Part shown: piece after piece, positions 54,137 through 62,808 of the stretch
Numbering within the stretch: the first letter of the stretch is position 1
How the letters are laid out: the number at the start of each line of letters is the position of its first letter
Assembly (NCBI GenBank): GCA_964445695.1
Contig: CAYULF010000003.1
Coordinates: 310,001 to 374,000, forward strand
Length of the DNA stretch: 64,000 nucleotides
Source of the DNA: JAUIKM01 sp964445695
GTDB lineage: Bacteria; Bacteroidota; Ignavibacteria; Kapaibacteriales; UBA7675
Direction of reading: 5' to 3'
The notes under the pieces: model-generated
Database searches by the model: none
What the model was told of the DNA's origin: nothing
What the model saw: the letters and a program-made list of their open reading frames with translations, nothing else
Position numbers and translations under genes: made by a program

Positions 54137-56125
54137 ATGAACAACTCTCTCCTGCGTTTTTGCCTGCCGGCGGTCGGTTTAGCCGTTGTTGCAGGCCTTT
54201 CCATGAACAGTCCGGCGATCAGCGGACAGGACAACCAGGCCGAGGCGGAGGCCGATTATTCCAGATTGAGACTGGCTCACGAGCTCGACCCTGCCTGGCG
54301 TATGGAACAGGATCAGCCGGCCACAAACGCCAAAACTGGTTCGGACGAACTGGCCGCTCCGACAAAACAATATTCACACGGCGAGCCGACCGACGACGAG
54401 CAATTGATGCTTGAAATGATTAATCGCGCCAGGGCCAACCCTTCGGCCGAAGGCGTGCGTCTCGTTGACAACAATGACGGCGGCGTCCAGTTTGCGCTGC
54501 AGTTTTTTGAAATCAGCAAAGATCTTGTTAAGTCGCAGTTTAACACCTATCCGTCGCGTCCGCCGCTGACTTTCCACGCTGCGCTGATGCAGTCGTCGGA
54601 GCGCCACTCTTTCGACATGCTGCAAAACGACTATCAGGGGCACGTCGGTTCCGACAATTCATCGCCGTTCGATCGCATCAATGAGGCTGGTTACACGGGA
54701 TGGACTCGCGCCGGCGAAAACGTTTCGGCCTATTCCAACAGTGTGTTTCACGGGCATGCCGGGTTTAACATCGACTGGGGCGCACAGAACCAGATCGACC
54801 TGGGACACCGCGGCAACATCATGAATTTTGAGGACGGCATTTACACGGACATCGGCATCAGCATTGAACCGGACAACAACCCGTCGACGCAGATCGGTCC
54901 TCTGGTCATCACGCAGAACTTCGGTTTTCGCGGCAGCTACTACGTTACCGGCGTGGTGTACAACGACCTGAATGAGAATGAATTCTACGATCCGGGCGAA
55001 GGGCTGGCCGGTGTGCAGGTCATGCCAGACGGCGGCGACTTTTTTGCTGTGACCTCGCAGTCCGGCGGTTATGCCATTCCGGTTCTCAACGCATCGCAGA
55101 TTACGAGTGTGACGGCTTCGGGCGGCGACCTGGCCTCGCCGATCACCAAAGATATTACGCTGACAAACAACGAGAGCTATAAACTCGACTTTATCGTCGG
55201 CGAAGTCTCGCAGGGCCTGGCCGCGCCGCTTAACTTGTCACCTGCCGACAATCACAGCGCGCAGACCGCCGAGATCGAATTGAGTTGGGACGCCGTTGAC
55301 GGCGCCCAAAACTACGAAATTGAAATCCGCCAGGACGACGCTGTAAACGGCACGGTTGTGTTCAGCGAAAACGCTCTGACGGAAACGTCGGTACGTTATC
55401 CGATTCCGCAACTTGACATTCGCTATTACTGGCATGTACGCGCCATGGGCGGCGGCATGATCAGCAGCTGGAGCGCTACGCATTCGTTTGAGTTAACGCT
55501 GGCCCCACCGATGCCGCCGGTACTGGTTGGACCGGCAAGCGGCGCAGAGTTTGGCGCAGAGAACATCGTATTTTCCTGGAAGCCTTCGGAAAGCGCCGAG
55601 CAATATCGCTTTATTATTGCCGACAACGAGATGTTTAACGAGCCTTATGTCCGCACGCAGAACGTGACGGAACAGATTGTGAATGTCAAAGGCGACGGCA
55701 CCTGGGAATACACGTTTAACCCGACGGGATTGTTAACAAAGGACAACGAGTACTGGTGGGCCGTCCACGCGGTTAACGCCGCCGGCGCGGGCGACCGCTC
55801 GGATATCCGCGTGTTTGGATTCGACCGCAATGTAGCCACGAGTGCAACGTTGAGTGCCGCCATCAGCAGCAGCATCGTTTTGAGTCCCAACCCCGTGAGT
55901 GATGTGTTGACACTCAGTCTGGATCTGCCTGCGGCGGCTACGGTGAACGTAGCGCTTTACGATGCGCGCGGCAGCCTCGCCGGACCGCAGATCCGCGGCC
56001 AACGCCTCGGTGACGGTCCGCAGGTCTTGAGACTTGAAACGGCGGGACTGACTTCGGGTGTCTATACCTATCGTCTTGAGGTTGATGAACGCGTCGGCTT
56101 CGGCACCTTTGTGATTGTGCGGTAA
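54137..56125 (+). CDS. CAP-domain secreted protein with T9SS sorting domain
   Basis: 662 residues. Signal peptide about 1-27. Residues about 95-270 are a CAP/SCP-PR1 domain: DEQLMLEMINRARANPSAEG, HAALMQSSERHSFDM, YTGWTRAGENVSAYS, HRGNIMNFEDGIYTDIGISI. Then comes a short B-type repeat (VVYNDLNENEFYDPGEGLAGVQVMPD), and two FN3-like domains from about 365-590 (PADNHSAQTAEIELSWDAVD and FSWKPSESAEQYRFII). The last 80 residues are the T9SS domain (LSPNPVSDVLTLSLDLP, VALYDARGSLAG, LTSGVYTYRLEVD, ending FVIVR). CAP proteins bind sterols or act in cell-wall settings; here it is probably surface-displayed or released. A strong terminator follows at 56206. Confidence 0.85.
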   Translation: MNNSLLRFCLPAVGLAVVAGLSMNSPAISGQDNQAEAEADYSRLRLAHELDPAWRMEQDQPATNAKTGSDELAAPTKQYSHGEPTDDEQLMLEMINRARANPSAEGVRLVDNNDGGVQFALQFFEISKDLVKSQFNTYPSRPPLTFHAALMQSSERHSFDMLQNDYQGHVGSDNSSPFDRINEAGYTGWTRAGENVSAYSNSVFHGHAGFNIDWGAQNQIDLGHRGNIMNFEDGIYTDIGISIEPDNNPSTQIGPLVITQNFGFRGSYYVTGVVYNDLNENEFYDPGEGLAGVQVMPDGGDFFAVTSQSGGYAIPVLNASQITSVTASGGDLASPITKDITLTNNESYKLDFIVGEVSQGLAAPLNLSPADNHSAQTAEIELSWDAVDGAQNYEIEIRQDDAVNGTVVFSENALTETSVRYPIPQLDIRYYWHVRAMGGGMISSWSATHSFELTLAPPMPPVLVGPASGAEFGAENIVFSWKPSESAEQYRFIIADNEMFNEPYVRTQNVTEQIVNVKGDGTWEYTFNPTGLLTKDNEYWWAVHAVNAAGAGDRSDIRVFGFDRNVATSATLSAAISSSIVLSPNPVSDVLTLSLDLPAAATVNVALYDARGSLAGPQIRGQRLGDGPQVLRLETAGLTSGVYTYRLEVDERVGFGTFVIVR

Positions 56126-56205
56126 ATCTCCAGTCGGGCGAACGCGGGTTAATTCACGGACGCCTGTGCCAGGAGTTTTCAGCAGAATCATTGCTATTGT
56201 TTTTG

Positions 56206-56241
56206 ACAGCCGCCGGGCCCTGTGTCCGGCGGCTGTTGTTT
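56206..56241 (+). terminator. Rho-independent terminator
   Basis: A perfect 11-bp stem ACAGCCGCCGG / CCGGCGGCTGT (56206-56216 with 56226-56236), 9-nt loop, then TGTTT. It ends the CAP-domain gene. Confidence 0.85.
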
Positions 56242-56423
56242 AAAGCCCCACTGCCGTGTTGGTCCGGCCGGACGAACTTGTGTTTATGGCGGCGACACAG
56301 AATGTTTGACCAACTTTTGATCCGCTGAAGCATATTGCACAAATATCGACGGCATTTGCTGCGGCATTTTCCCGTCTCGACACGACCTGAACGAACTATG
56401 TGCCAACAAAACCGGGCTGAACA

Positions 56424-56888
56424 ATGAAAGTATCTCGCACGCTTCCGATCATCATCATCGCCATTTTTACCGTTTTCGCTACGCCACGACTTGAGGCTCA
56501 GGATTCCGGTTCCGGACTCGGCATCATTATCGGCAATCCCACCGGTGTAAGTTTCAAATCCTGGCTGAGCGGCAATTCCGCACTGGATCTCGCCGCGGCC
56601 TGGTCGCTCAACGACGAGCGCCTGCTTATCCAGGGAAGTTACATCCTGCACGATGTATCGATCTTCAAGGTGAGCAAGGGCAAACTTGCACTGTACTACG
56701 GTATCGGCGGAGCGATTGTGTTGACGGATGACGTCGGTGTTGCCGCACGCGTCCCGGTGGGCCTGGACTACATGTTCGCCACTGCACCGTTTGACATCTT
56801 TGTAGAACTTGCGCCTTCGCTCCTGCTTGTACCCAAGACGGATTTCCGCATCGGCGCGGCCGTCGGCGTGCGCTTCTGGTTTGACTAA
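56424..56888 (+). CDS. Small outer-membrane beta-barrel protein
   Basis: 154 residues. The signal peptide ends near LEAQ-DS. The mature 131 residues show eight short amphipathic strands with Gly/Asn turns (GSGLGIIIGNPTGVSFKSWL, NSALDLAAAWSL, GKLALYYGIGGAIVLTDDVG, VGLDYMFATAPFDIFVELAP, and the end IGAAVGVRFWF-D). The final strand ends in Phe-Asp. Similar in size and plan to the pair at 2545 and 3487, but not closely related in sequence. A terminator follows at 56972. Function not assigned; small barrels of this kind are often structural or binding proteins. Confidence 0.75.
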   Translation: MKVSRTLPIIIIAIFTVFATPRLEAQDSGSGLGIIIGNPTGVSFKSWLSGNSALDLAAAWSLNDERLLIQGSYILHDVSIFKVSKGKLALYYGIGGAIVLTDDVGVAARVPVGLDYMFATAPFDIFVELAPSLLLVPKTDFRIGAAVGVRFWFD

Positions 56889-56971
56889 ACGCCGGCAAAA
56901 TTGCGGTAGATACATAGGCGGCCCGTTCGGGAGTTAAACAGCGCCTTTGTACAATGTGAACGGAATTTCCA

Positions 56972-57005
56972 CCCCGATCCGGGATTCATTGGGTCGGGGT
57001 TTTCC
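56972..57005 (+). terminator. Rho-independent terminator
   Basis: Stem CCCCGATCC / GGGTCGGGG (56972-56980 with 56991-56999, one G-T pair), followed by TTTTCC. It ends the small barrel gene. Confidence 0.7.
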
Positions 57006-57247
57006 ATTTCCGGGAAAATCATACATGCACTTATGAGCAAAGCCGCACACGGCCTCCAACAATATGTGTTGCAAATGCAGAAACAGCGCCATTGGGCGGG
57101 AATGCAGCGTCAGAACGGCTTGCTCCGGTCCACACAGCCTTGAATCCCGAAACCGGCATCAACTACGAGTTTACAACTACCTGCCTTGTTGAAGACGTCG
57201 GCGGTACAATGGAAGAGAAAATAACCGTTGAGATAGCCCAAATTTAA
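57002..57247 (+). pseudogene. Possible 3' remnant of a lost gene
   Basis: A frame without stops runs from about 56960 to the TAA at 57245-57247, without an ATG before 57203. Its last part (ALNPETGINYEFTTTCLVED, then EEKITVEIAQI) looks coding in composition, and a strong terminator-like hairpin follows 13 nt after the stop. This fits the tail of a gene whose 5' part is gone. The product is not recognised. Confidence 0.3.
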
Positions 57248-57260
57248 CAGCTTGATCTGG

Positions 57261-57293
57261 CGAAGAGCTATGGCGCCGTAGCTCTTCGTTCAA
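57261..57293 (+). terminator. Terminator-like hairpin after the remnant frame
   Basis: A perfect 10-bp stem CGAAGAGCTA / TAGCTCTTCG (57261-57270 with 57279-57288) with an 8-nt loop TGGCGCCG, then TTCAATT. The T-run is weak. Confidence 0.55.
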
Positions 57294-57420
57294 TTAACAA
57301 AGTGCACGTCAATTTTCAAATCATATGCGCAATGCAATACAAAACTGGTTAACTTTCACAATTCCCTTGCGTCAAAAGCGGCGACGCACTTTAATACTTC
57401 TTCCGCGCAGGTTTTAGATA

Positions 57421-57434
57421 GTTGCCTAGGCAAC
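57421..57434. promoter_or_regulatory. Perfect 14-bp palindrome
   Basis: GTTGCCTAGGCAAC reads the same on both strands. It is a candidate dimer-binding site, with no obvious target gene close by. Confidence 0.35.
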
Positions 57435-57600
57435 AAACTATTTGCCTTAATCAAGTGCTCTGTAGACGCGGAAGCGATTGCAACATACATTGGCGATCCA
57501 GTACAACATCAAGCGCGCGGGCTGCGCTCGCTCGGCTCGGAATTGCTCCTACTAACTCTCTTGTCCCCTGACCGCTTTGAGCCGCTTACGCGTCTCAGCT

Positions 57601-57635
57601 TGCCTGACTTTTTTGTTTGTCATTGGGATTGGAGC
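57601..57635 (+). repeat. Dispersed intergenic repeat, copy B
   Basis: Core CTGACTTTTTTGTTTGTC followed by ATTGGGATTGGAGC. Related to 7576-7608 and 62057-62091. Confidence 0.6.
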
Positions 57636-58477
57636 CGGTGCTCAGCACAACCCGACGACAGACACATCTGCAATCCGTTTCCAACCGTTCAGCGGACAAA
57701 TCGCGACGTTCACCCACGTTCTGCGCTACGCTCAGTTTTATCAGTGTGGAAATGCGACCAAAGCGTGTTAACCTTGCTTTGACGGCGCGCAGCATGCGGC
57801 GCGTTTCATCCGCGAACCTTCACTCAGAAAATTACTTGCAAAAATTGCAGGGTGGGAGGAGTGTGACTGAACGCGGAGGAATGTCCCGTGGCGGCGGCGG
57901 GGTGGTCCCCTGATCAAGGGAAAGGTACGTCCACAAGGCAACCCCAGCGACCTGCAACCTCCATAACTCCTATTATATCAACCACTTACAAGCACACCAA
58001 AACACACACAAGCTTAAATAACACTCTGGATTCCTGAACTTTTTTACTGTTTGCTCAACGCTGCCACAAACACGCTGAACGCTACTCTCGAGGCTGTAAT
58101 CTCAGTAGTTTTGCAGCTGAATGGACACTGCCAATTTGCTCGATAATTCCTGGTGTTCTCATTGAATTCCAGTGTTAACATCTGTCGCTGTCAACTGCCG
58201 CTCGGTTACCGGACCAGTGCTCCATGCTATTGTCTTTGATGCACAGGCTGCAACTATGAATATCCAAGTGCAAATCCACTTTTATTGGCGCTCAACAATA
58301 CCTGCCGGAATGTTTGAAGTGCGACGGTGTATTTGACTCTGTCAATTTTGGTGCTCTGTCTTGCGGTACTGTTGCTGGATACGTCGTACTGCAACGCCTG
58401 GACGGCGCTCCTCACCAGATGACTTTTAACTCTTTAACAAAAATACGTACCTCTCCCCCGCCTACAGCGCGCAGCGC

Positions 58478-58499
58478 GGGGATTCTAGCTCAGTGGTTA
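58478..58499 (+). other. tRNA 5'-end-like fragment
   Basis: GGGATTC TAGCTCAGTGGTTA has the acceptor strand, T8-A9, GCTC and D-loop pattern of a tRNA 5' end, but it breaks off after the D loop: no GAGC, anticodon or T arm follows. It is either a relic (for example of an integration event) or chance. Confidence 0.3.
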
Positions 58500-58512
58500 A
58501 CAAAAACGGCAT

Positions 58513-58535
58513 TAAAAAGGCCGGTGAAAACGGCC
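58513..58535 (-). terminator. Terminator (- strand) after the small membrane protein gene
   Basis: Stem GGCCG / CGGCC (58519-58523 with 58531-58535), followed by TTTTTAAT on the - strand. Confidence 0.6.
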
Positions 58536-58561
58536 GCCTCTGAGGAAAAACAAGGCAGGTT

Positions 58562-58747
58562 TTAAACCTGGGCGTCGACGGGACGGTTGCGACGCTGGTA
58601 CGAGAAACGCGTGAGCAGGATGATACCGCCGACGTTAACGCAGACAGCAATAAAGATGGGGTTGAACCAGATGATCGACATCACCAGCATCGCCGCAAAA
58701 ACCGTGATGGCGACTGCCAGAAAACGATGGTACTGAGTCTTGGTCAT
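58562..58747 (-). CDS. Small two-pass membrane protein
   Basis: 61 residues with two membrane segments (about 10-27, LAVAITVFAAMLVMSIIW; and 29-46, PIFIAVCVNVGGIILLTRF) and a basic tail (SYQRRNRPVDAQV). The ribosome-binding site is excellent (GGAGG five nt before ATG) and a terminator follows, so despite its size it is very probably a real gene. It lies downstream of the TonB receptor gene on the same strand, behind that gene's terminator, so it is likely transcribed on its own or by read-through. I do not recognise the family; hairpin membrane proteins of this size often modulate larger complexes. Confidence 0.7.
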   Translation of the reverse strand: MTKTQYHRFLAVAITVFAAMLVMSIIWFNPIFIAVCVNVGGIILLTRFSYQRRNRPVDAQV

Positions 58748-58834
58748 AGATGCCTCCGATCCCGCAATGCAAGGCCCGCTTCAAAGAGTTGCGCGCAATG
58801 ACGCAGCACGTGCCGCCAGAGTGCCTCCGCTGAA

Positions 58835-58872
58835 AGAAAAAAGCGCCCTCCCCGCCTTGGGAAGAGCGCTTT
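58835..58872 (-). terminator. Rho-independent terminator (- strand)
   Basis: Stem AAAGCGC / GCGCTTT (58840-58846 with 58866-58872), continued by CTCCC / GGGA, with TTTTTTC on the - strand. It ends the TonB receptor transcript. Confidence 0.8.
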
Positions 58873-58905
58873 GAGCAATCAAAACCGATTGGTCGTGCAG
58901 ATGAA

Positions 58906-61722
58906 TCAGAGATCGACTTTGACGCCGAAGTGACTCCAGAAGGAGTAGAACTCCCGAACAATCGGACGATTCTCCGTGCCGACGTAGTAACGCAGCGGCT
59001 CATCGGTCAGGTTGAGCAGTTCGGCAAAAACGCGAATGTTATCCGCGACCAGATAAGAAGCCGAAAAGTCGACCTGCATGTGGTTGTCGTAGAAAATGTC
59101 GCTCTCAGCGTCGTCGCCCACTTCGTCCAGGTAGGAACCATGCAGGTTGAGCGAGATACGCGCGGAAACGCCATGTTTCTCGTAGGAGAGTGCAAAGTTG
59201 GCCGTGTGCTCGGACTGGCCGGGCAGCGTGACCTCTTCATCGCGACCTGGAATTTTCGTTTCCGAATCCGTCCAGGTGTAGTTCGCATAGATACCCAGAC
59301 CGTTGAGTTCGCCCGGCAGGAAAGTCAGCTGCTGCTCCCATGCGACTTCGGCGCCCATCAGCGTCGCGTCGTCGGCATTGAGCGGCTGAACCTGCTCCCA
59401 ACCGTCGAAATCGCCGCCGGAAACGGTCGTAATCGAAGGATAGATCACGTCGGTCAGGTTTTTGTAGAACACACCGAGCGAGATGATACCGAGTGGTTCG
59501 ATGTAGTGCTCGGCCATAAGGTCGATGTTCATCGACGAAGTCGGGTCGAGCGCCGGGTTACCGACTTCCAGTTCCTCATCCTCGCGATTGATGATGCGGT
59601 ACGGGGCCAGATCGTAGTAGTTCGGACGCGCGATCGTCGTCGTGTAAGCCGCGCGCAGGTTGGTGTTTTCGTTCAGACGATAACGGGCGTGCAGCATCGG
59701 CAGGATGTTCGTGTAGTCGTCCGTGCCTTCGATCGACGTGGTCGAAGCGTAGTCGCCGTCTTCATCGAACTCAACCACATTGCCGGTGTAGTCCAGCGAA
59801 GTCATTTCCATGCGCACGCCGGGCAGGACCATCAGCTCACCGAAGTTGATCGTGGTCATGACGTAGGCGGCGATGATGTCTTCCGTCGCTTCGTAGTTGG
59901 AAGGATCCGTGTCGGCACGCGAGTCGCCTTCGTTGTACTCAAAATCGCCGAGCCGGCTGTCGACGAGTGCGTCAACTTTGTCCGGATCGGAGTTGAGACC
60001 GGGCGTGTAGTTGTTGTCCAGAAAATCTTCAGCTACAAAATCGCCAATGACCTGATCCAGCGTCAGGCCGTTGCCGTCGCCGTCCTCGTAGTCGTCGTAG
60101 ATGTCGACTTTGTTGACGCGGTCCTTGGTTTTGGCGCGGAATTTACCGCCGATTTTCACCGTCGCCGGATAGTCGGCCAGCGAGTACGGCATTTCCAGGT
60201 TCAGTGCAGCCGTAAAGTCCTGGTCCGTCGTCAGGTTGTTTTCAATCACCAGCTCGTCGAATTCAAATGCGGTGTAATCCGTGAACAGGTTGCCCGGATC
60301 GGTAAAAGTCGGCAGGTCGGGATCGCTGACGTCGTAGGTCATGTCCGTGCCGTCCGTGGCGAAGTTGATGTCGCGACGATCCGGTTCATCTTCTTCGGCA
60401 TAGGAGTACGACAGGTTGTAGTCCAGGGTCATGTTCGAGATCAGGTGCTCACCGCCGCCGGCGATGCTCCAGATGGTTTGCTCCTCATAACGGTTTTTCA
60501 GTTCGCGCTCAAACTCACCGCCGTCGACAGCGCCGGAATTGGCATTGACGGCCGTGTAATCGCCTTTGTCCCAGCGCACGCGGGCGCGGCGACGATATTC
60601 CTGGTCGCCGAACTGGTTAAACAAACCGCGGATGTACACTTTGGAGTTGTCGTCGAGTTTATAGTCGATCGTCGAGCTGATACCGAGGCGCTCGCGCGTG
60701 ATCACGTAGTCGCGCAGCTGCATATCACCAATCACATTGGCTCCCGCCGGCGGAGTGATACCGAAGTCTTCCGGAAAATCTTCCAGATCGCCGCTCAGGA
60801 TCCACTCCATTTCGTTGTTGTCCGAGCCGCGTTCCGTGCGGAAATACGACGCGCTCAGCAGTATGCCGAAATTGCTGTCGTCGCCCAGTTTTGTGCCGTA
60901 GGTACCGGCGGCCTGGTAGTTGAGGTCGCCGACGATGTCGTTGTAGCCGCCCGCCACGGTCAGTTTGTAGATCGGTTCGTAGTAGTCGAACGCACTTTTG
61001 GTAATCAGGTTGATCGAGCCGCCGATGGCGTCGCCGTCCATGTCGGGCGTGATCGCCTTGCTGACTTCGATCGAGGCCAGGGCGTCCGAGGGAATCACGT
61101 CGAGCGCAACGGAGCGGATATCGCCTTCGGGCGAGGGCACGCGTTCTCCATTGATCTGCACGGAGTTGAGGCGCGCCTCGGTACCGCGGATCAGCACGTA
61201 ACGGCCTTCACCCTGGTCGCGCTGGACCGAGGTGCCGGGAATGCGTTGCAGCGCTTCGGCCGTGTTGAGGTCGGGAAAACGACCAATGGCGTCGGCGGCG
61301 ACGATGTTCTTGATGTTGGACGCGGTTTTCTGCTGGTTCAGGGCTTTGACCTGACCTTCGCGAATACCGGAAATGAGGACGTCGCCCGTGGTGAACTCCA
61401 CGGTTTTCATTTCGACGTCATAAACATTTGCGCTGCCGGCTTTCACCGTTATCGACATGCGCACCGTTTCATAACCCAGATAGGTTACGACCAGTGTGTA
61501 GTCGCCGGCTTTGACTCCGGGAATGGTGTATCGGCCGGTGCGGTCCGACGCATCTCCAATTTGTGTTCCGTCGAGAACCACATGTGCGCCGATCAGGCGC
61601 TTGCCGGATTCAACTTCCGAAACCGTGCCCGTCAGGGTACCTGTTTCCTGCGCCATTACAACGCCGTTAAGGCCGAGTAATGCTCCAAGCATTAACAAAC
61701 AAAGGTGCCGTGCGAGTTGCAT
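58906..61722 (-). CDS. TonB-dependent outer-membrane receptor
   Basis: 938 residues from the ATG at 61722 (the frame runs on to 61854 but without signal peptide or coding value). The signal peptide ends at VVMAQ-ET. Residues about 26-105 are a carboxypeptidase-regulatory-like domain (GTLTGTVSEVESGKRLIGAH, GRYTIPGVKAGDYTLVVTYLGY). The plug domain follows (about 125-245; AVDAIGRFPDLNTAEALQRIPG-type start, YVLIRGTEARLNSVQINGER, GDAIGGSINLITKSAF), and then a 22-strand barrel to the end (LRYYVGTENRPIVREFYSFW). The plug wording matches the TonB-Xanth-Caul group, which often imports carbohydrate or related large substrates. There is no SusD partner next to it. The substrate is unknown. Confidence 0.92.
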   Translation of the reverse strand: MQLARHLCLLMLGALLGLNGVVMAQETGTLTGTVSEVESGKRLIGAHVVLDGTQIGDASDRTGRYTIPGVKAGDYTLVVTYLGYETVRMSITVKAGSANVYDVEMKTVEFTTGDVLISGIREGQVKALNQQKTASNIKNIVAADAIGRFPDLNTAEALQRIPGTSVQRDQGEGRYVLIRGTEARLNSVQINGERVPSPEGDIRSVALDVIPSDALASIEVSKAITPDMDGDAIGGSINLITKSAFDYYEPIYKLTVAGGYNDIVGDLNYQAAGTYGTKLGDDSNFGILLSASYFRTERGSDNNEMEWILSGDLEDFPEDFGITPPAGANVIGDMQLRDYVITRERLGISSTIDYKLDDNSKVYIRGLFNQFGDQEYRRRARVRWDKGDYTAVNANSGAVDGGEFERELKNRYEEQTIWSIAGGGEHLISNMTLDYNLSYSYAEEDEPDRRDINFATDGTDMTYDVSDPDLPTFTDPGNLFTDYTAFEFDELVIENNLTTDQDFTAALNLEMPYSLADYPATVKIGGKFRAKTKDRVNKVDIYDDYEDGDGNGLTLDQVIGDFVAEDFLDNNYTPGLNSDPDKVDALVDSRLGDFEYNEGDSRADTDPSNYEATEDIIAAYVMTTINFGELMVLPGVRMEMTSLDYTGNVVEFDEDGDYASTTSIEGTDDYTNILPMLHARYRLNENTNLRAAYTTTIARPNYYDLAPYRIINREDEELEVGNPALDPTSSMNIDLMAEHYIEPLGIISLGVFYKNLTDVIYPSITTVSGGDFDGWEQVQPLNADDATLMGAEVAWEQQLTFLPGELNGLGIYANYTWTDSETKIPGRDEEVTLPGQSEHTANFALSYEKHGVSARISLNLHGSYLDEVGDDAESDIFYDNHMQVDFSASYLVADNIRVFAELLNLTDEPLRYYVGTENRPIVREFYSFWSHFGVKVDL

Positions 61723-61951
61723 AGACCGCGTGCTCCACTTAATTCTTGAGAAGGTACAAAGGATTAGAGACTCGTCACTGATTGGGAGAGATTCAGGCAA
61801 TGTTGTGCTATTCTTGCCCCACCGATTGCCACGTGCAAGCGGGTATAGCTTCACAAAAATATCACTGCGAAGTTACCCTGCTGCTGTCAATTTGTTGTAA
61901 TAATGTTGCGGCGACAACCACATGGGCAAACTTACATTCGGGCGGACGCAG

Positions 61952-62004
61952 GATGTTAACAATTCGTTGCCTGATAATCGGCTTCGCGATGTTAACAATT
62001 CGTT
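61952..62004. repeat. Pair of 17-bp direct repeats
   Basis: GATGTTAACAATTCGTT at 61952-61968 and identically at 61988-62004, a 36-nt period. It is 230-282 nt upstream of the TonB receptor ATG; a regulator may bind here. Confidence 0.6.
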
Positions 62005-62056
62005 ACGGTGGTTCGGCCAGATGATTGCAGCGCGCCCGGCATTGCCGTCCGCTTGC

Positions 62057-62091
62057 TTTTTGACTTTTTTGTTTGTCGGCGGGTTCGGAGC
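62057..62091 (+). repeat. Dispersed intergenic repeat, copy C
   Basis: Core TTGACTTTTTTGTTTGTC followed by GGCGGGTTCGGAGC. Related to copies at 7576 and 57601. Confidence 0.6.
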
Positions 62092-62748
62092 GGCGAGACG
62101 TCCGATACCGGAGCTGTTTAAATGACAGTTTGCGCGCCGGGGTGAAGACAGCGAACTGACATCCTCAAATGCATCGGCCGGGTTGACTGCCGGTGATGGA
62201 ATTTATGCGATCGGGACCAAGTTAATAGACAAAATACTTCAAGTTGGTTGAGGATTCGATGGTTTTTTGAGTGAAATCAATTGGGCCCCACCCCCGACCA
62301 CCACCACCAGACAAAAAACCACAAGCCATGGACCAGCCGTCCGGCACCAAACACCAAGTGCTCCCGGATTCAGACGGCCTTCTACCTCCACCACCTCGAT
62401 CGGGTTTCTGCACGTGCGTCCCGATCGCATAAGCAACGTGCAAACTTTTGCAACACTCTCCCGCGCGAAAAAACTGAACGTAGCTGATTTCGTGGTCAAA
62501 AGGACCGTCCACACGCCTGAACGGTCGCTTTTGTGGCCTCCGCACTCGCACACCCGGAGCGTTGTTTACGCTGCACTCGCCCTTTGTTCGTGTAGCCGTC
62601 GAGCCGGCACCAATTGCCGACCAACCGCTGACCGCTGCACGACAAACAAAACTGTCATAAAGCGAGCGGCGACCGCAAGGGAGAGGCGCTGCAATCATCC
62701 TCAGTGCGGACAGCCTCCGGTTGAACCGCCTGCCACGGCCATTTTTGG

Positions 62749-62756
62749 TATATTCA
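62749..62756 (+). promoter_or_regulatory. -7-like promoter box TATATTCA
   Basis: Near match to the TATATTCG box seen elsewhere in the window, 53 nt before the M3 peptidase ATG. A TTG at 62721 is 25 nt upstream, slightly too far for a good -33 element. Confidence 0.35.
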
Positions 62757-62808
62757 GGGTCTGTCCAAACAATACAAACACAAACATTGTTATACAACGG
62801 AGTGCCGG

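Larger units (their letters stand above)
57294..58512. other. Decayed gene-poor region
   Basis: About 1.2 kb with no intact gene. It holds a 14-bp palindrome (57421), a copy of the dispersed repeat (57601), a tRNA-like fragment (58478), and short broken frames that look coding over 30-60 codons only (for example around 58150-58310 and 58314-58440). It probably contains remains of one or more degraded genes. Confidence 0.5.
61723..62808. other. 1086-nt divergent intergenic region
   Basis: Between the TonB receptor (- strand) and the M3 peptidase (+ strand). It contains a pair of 17-bp direct repeats (61952-62004), dispersed repeat copy C (62057), and a -7-like box (62749). A GC-rich segment 62270-62680 has open frames on both strands but no coding evidence. 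Confidence 0.55.

Noticed and set aside
57577..57771. 64-codon frame with a signal-peptide-like start (LTFLFVIGIGAGAQ)
   Set aside because: The hydrophobic part is the dispersed repeat; the same sequence occurs in unrelated frames at two other loci and there is no ribosome-binding site.
58930..61680. 916-codon open frame on the + strand, antisense to the TonB receptor
   Set aside because: It mirrors the receptor frame throughout, has no plausible domain, and its composition (Val/Arg/Asp-rich) is that of a shadow of a GC-rich gene.
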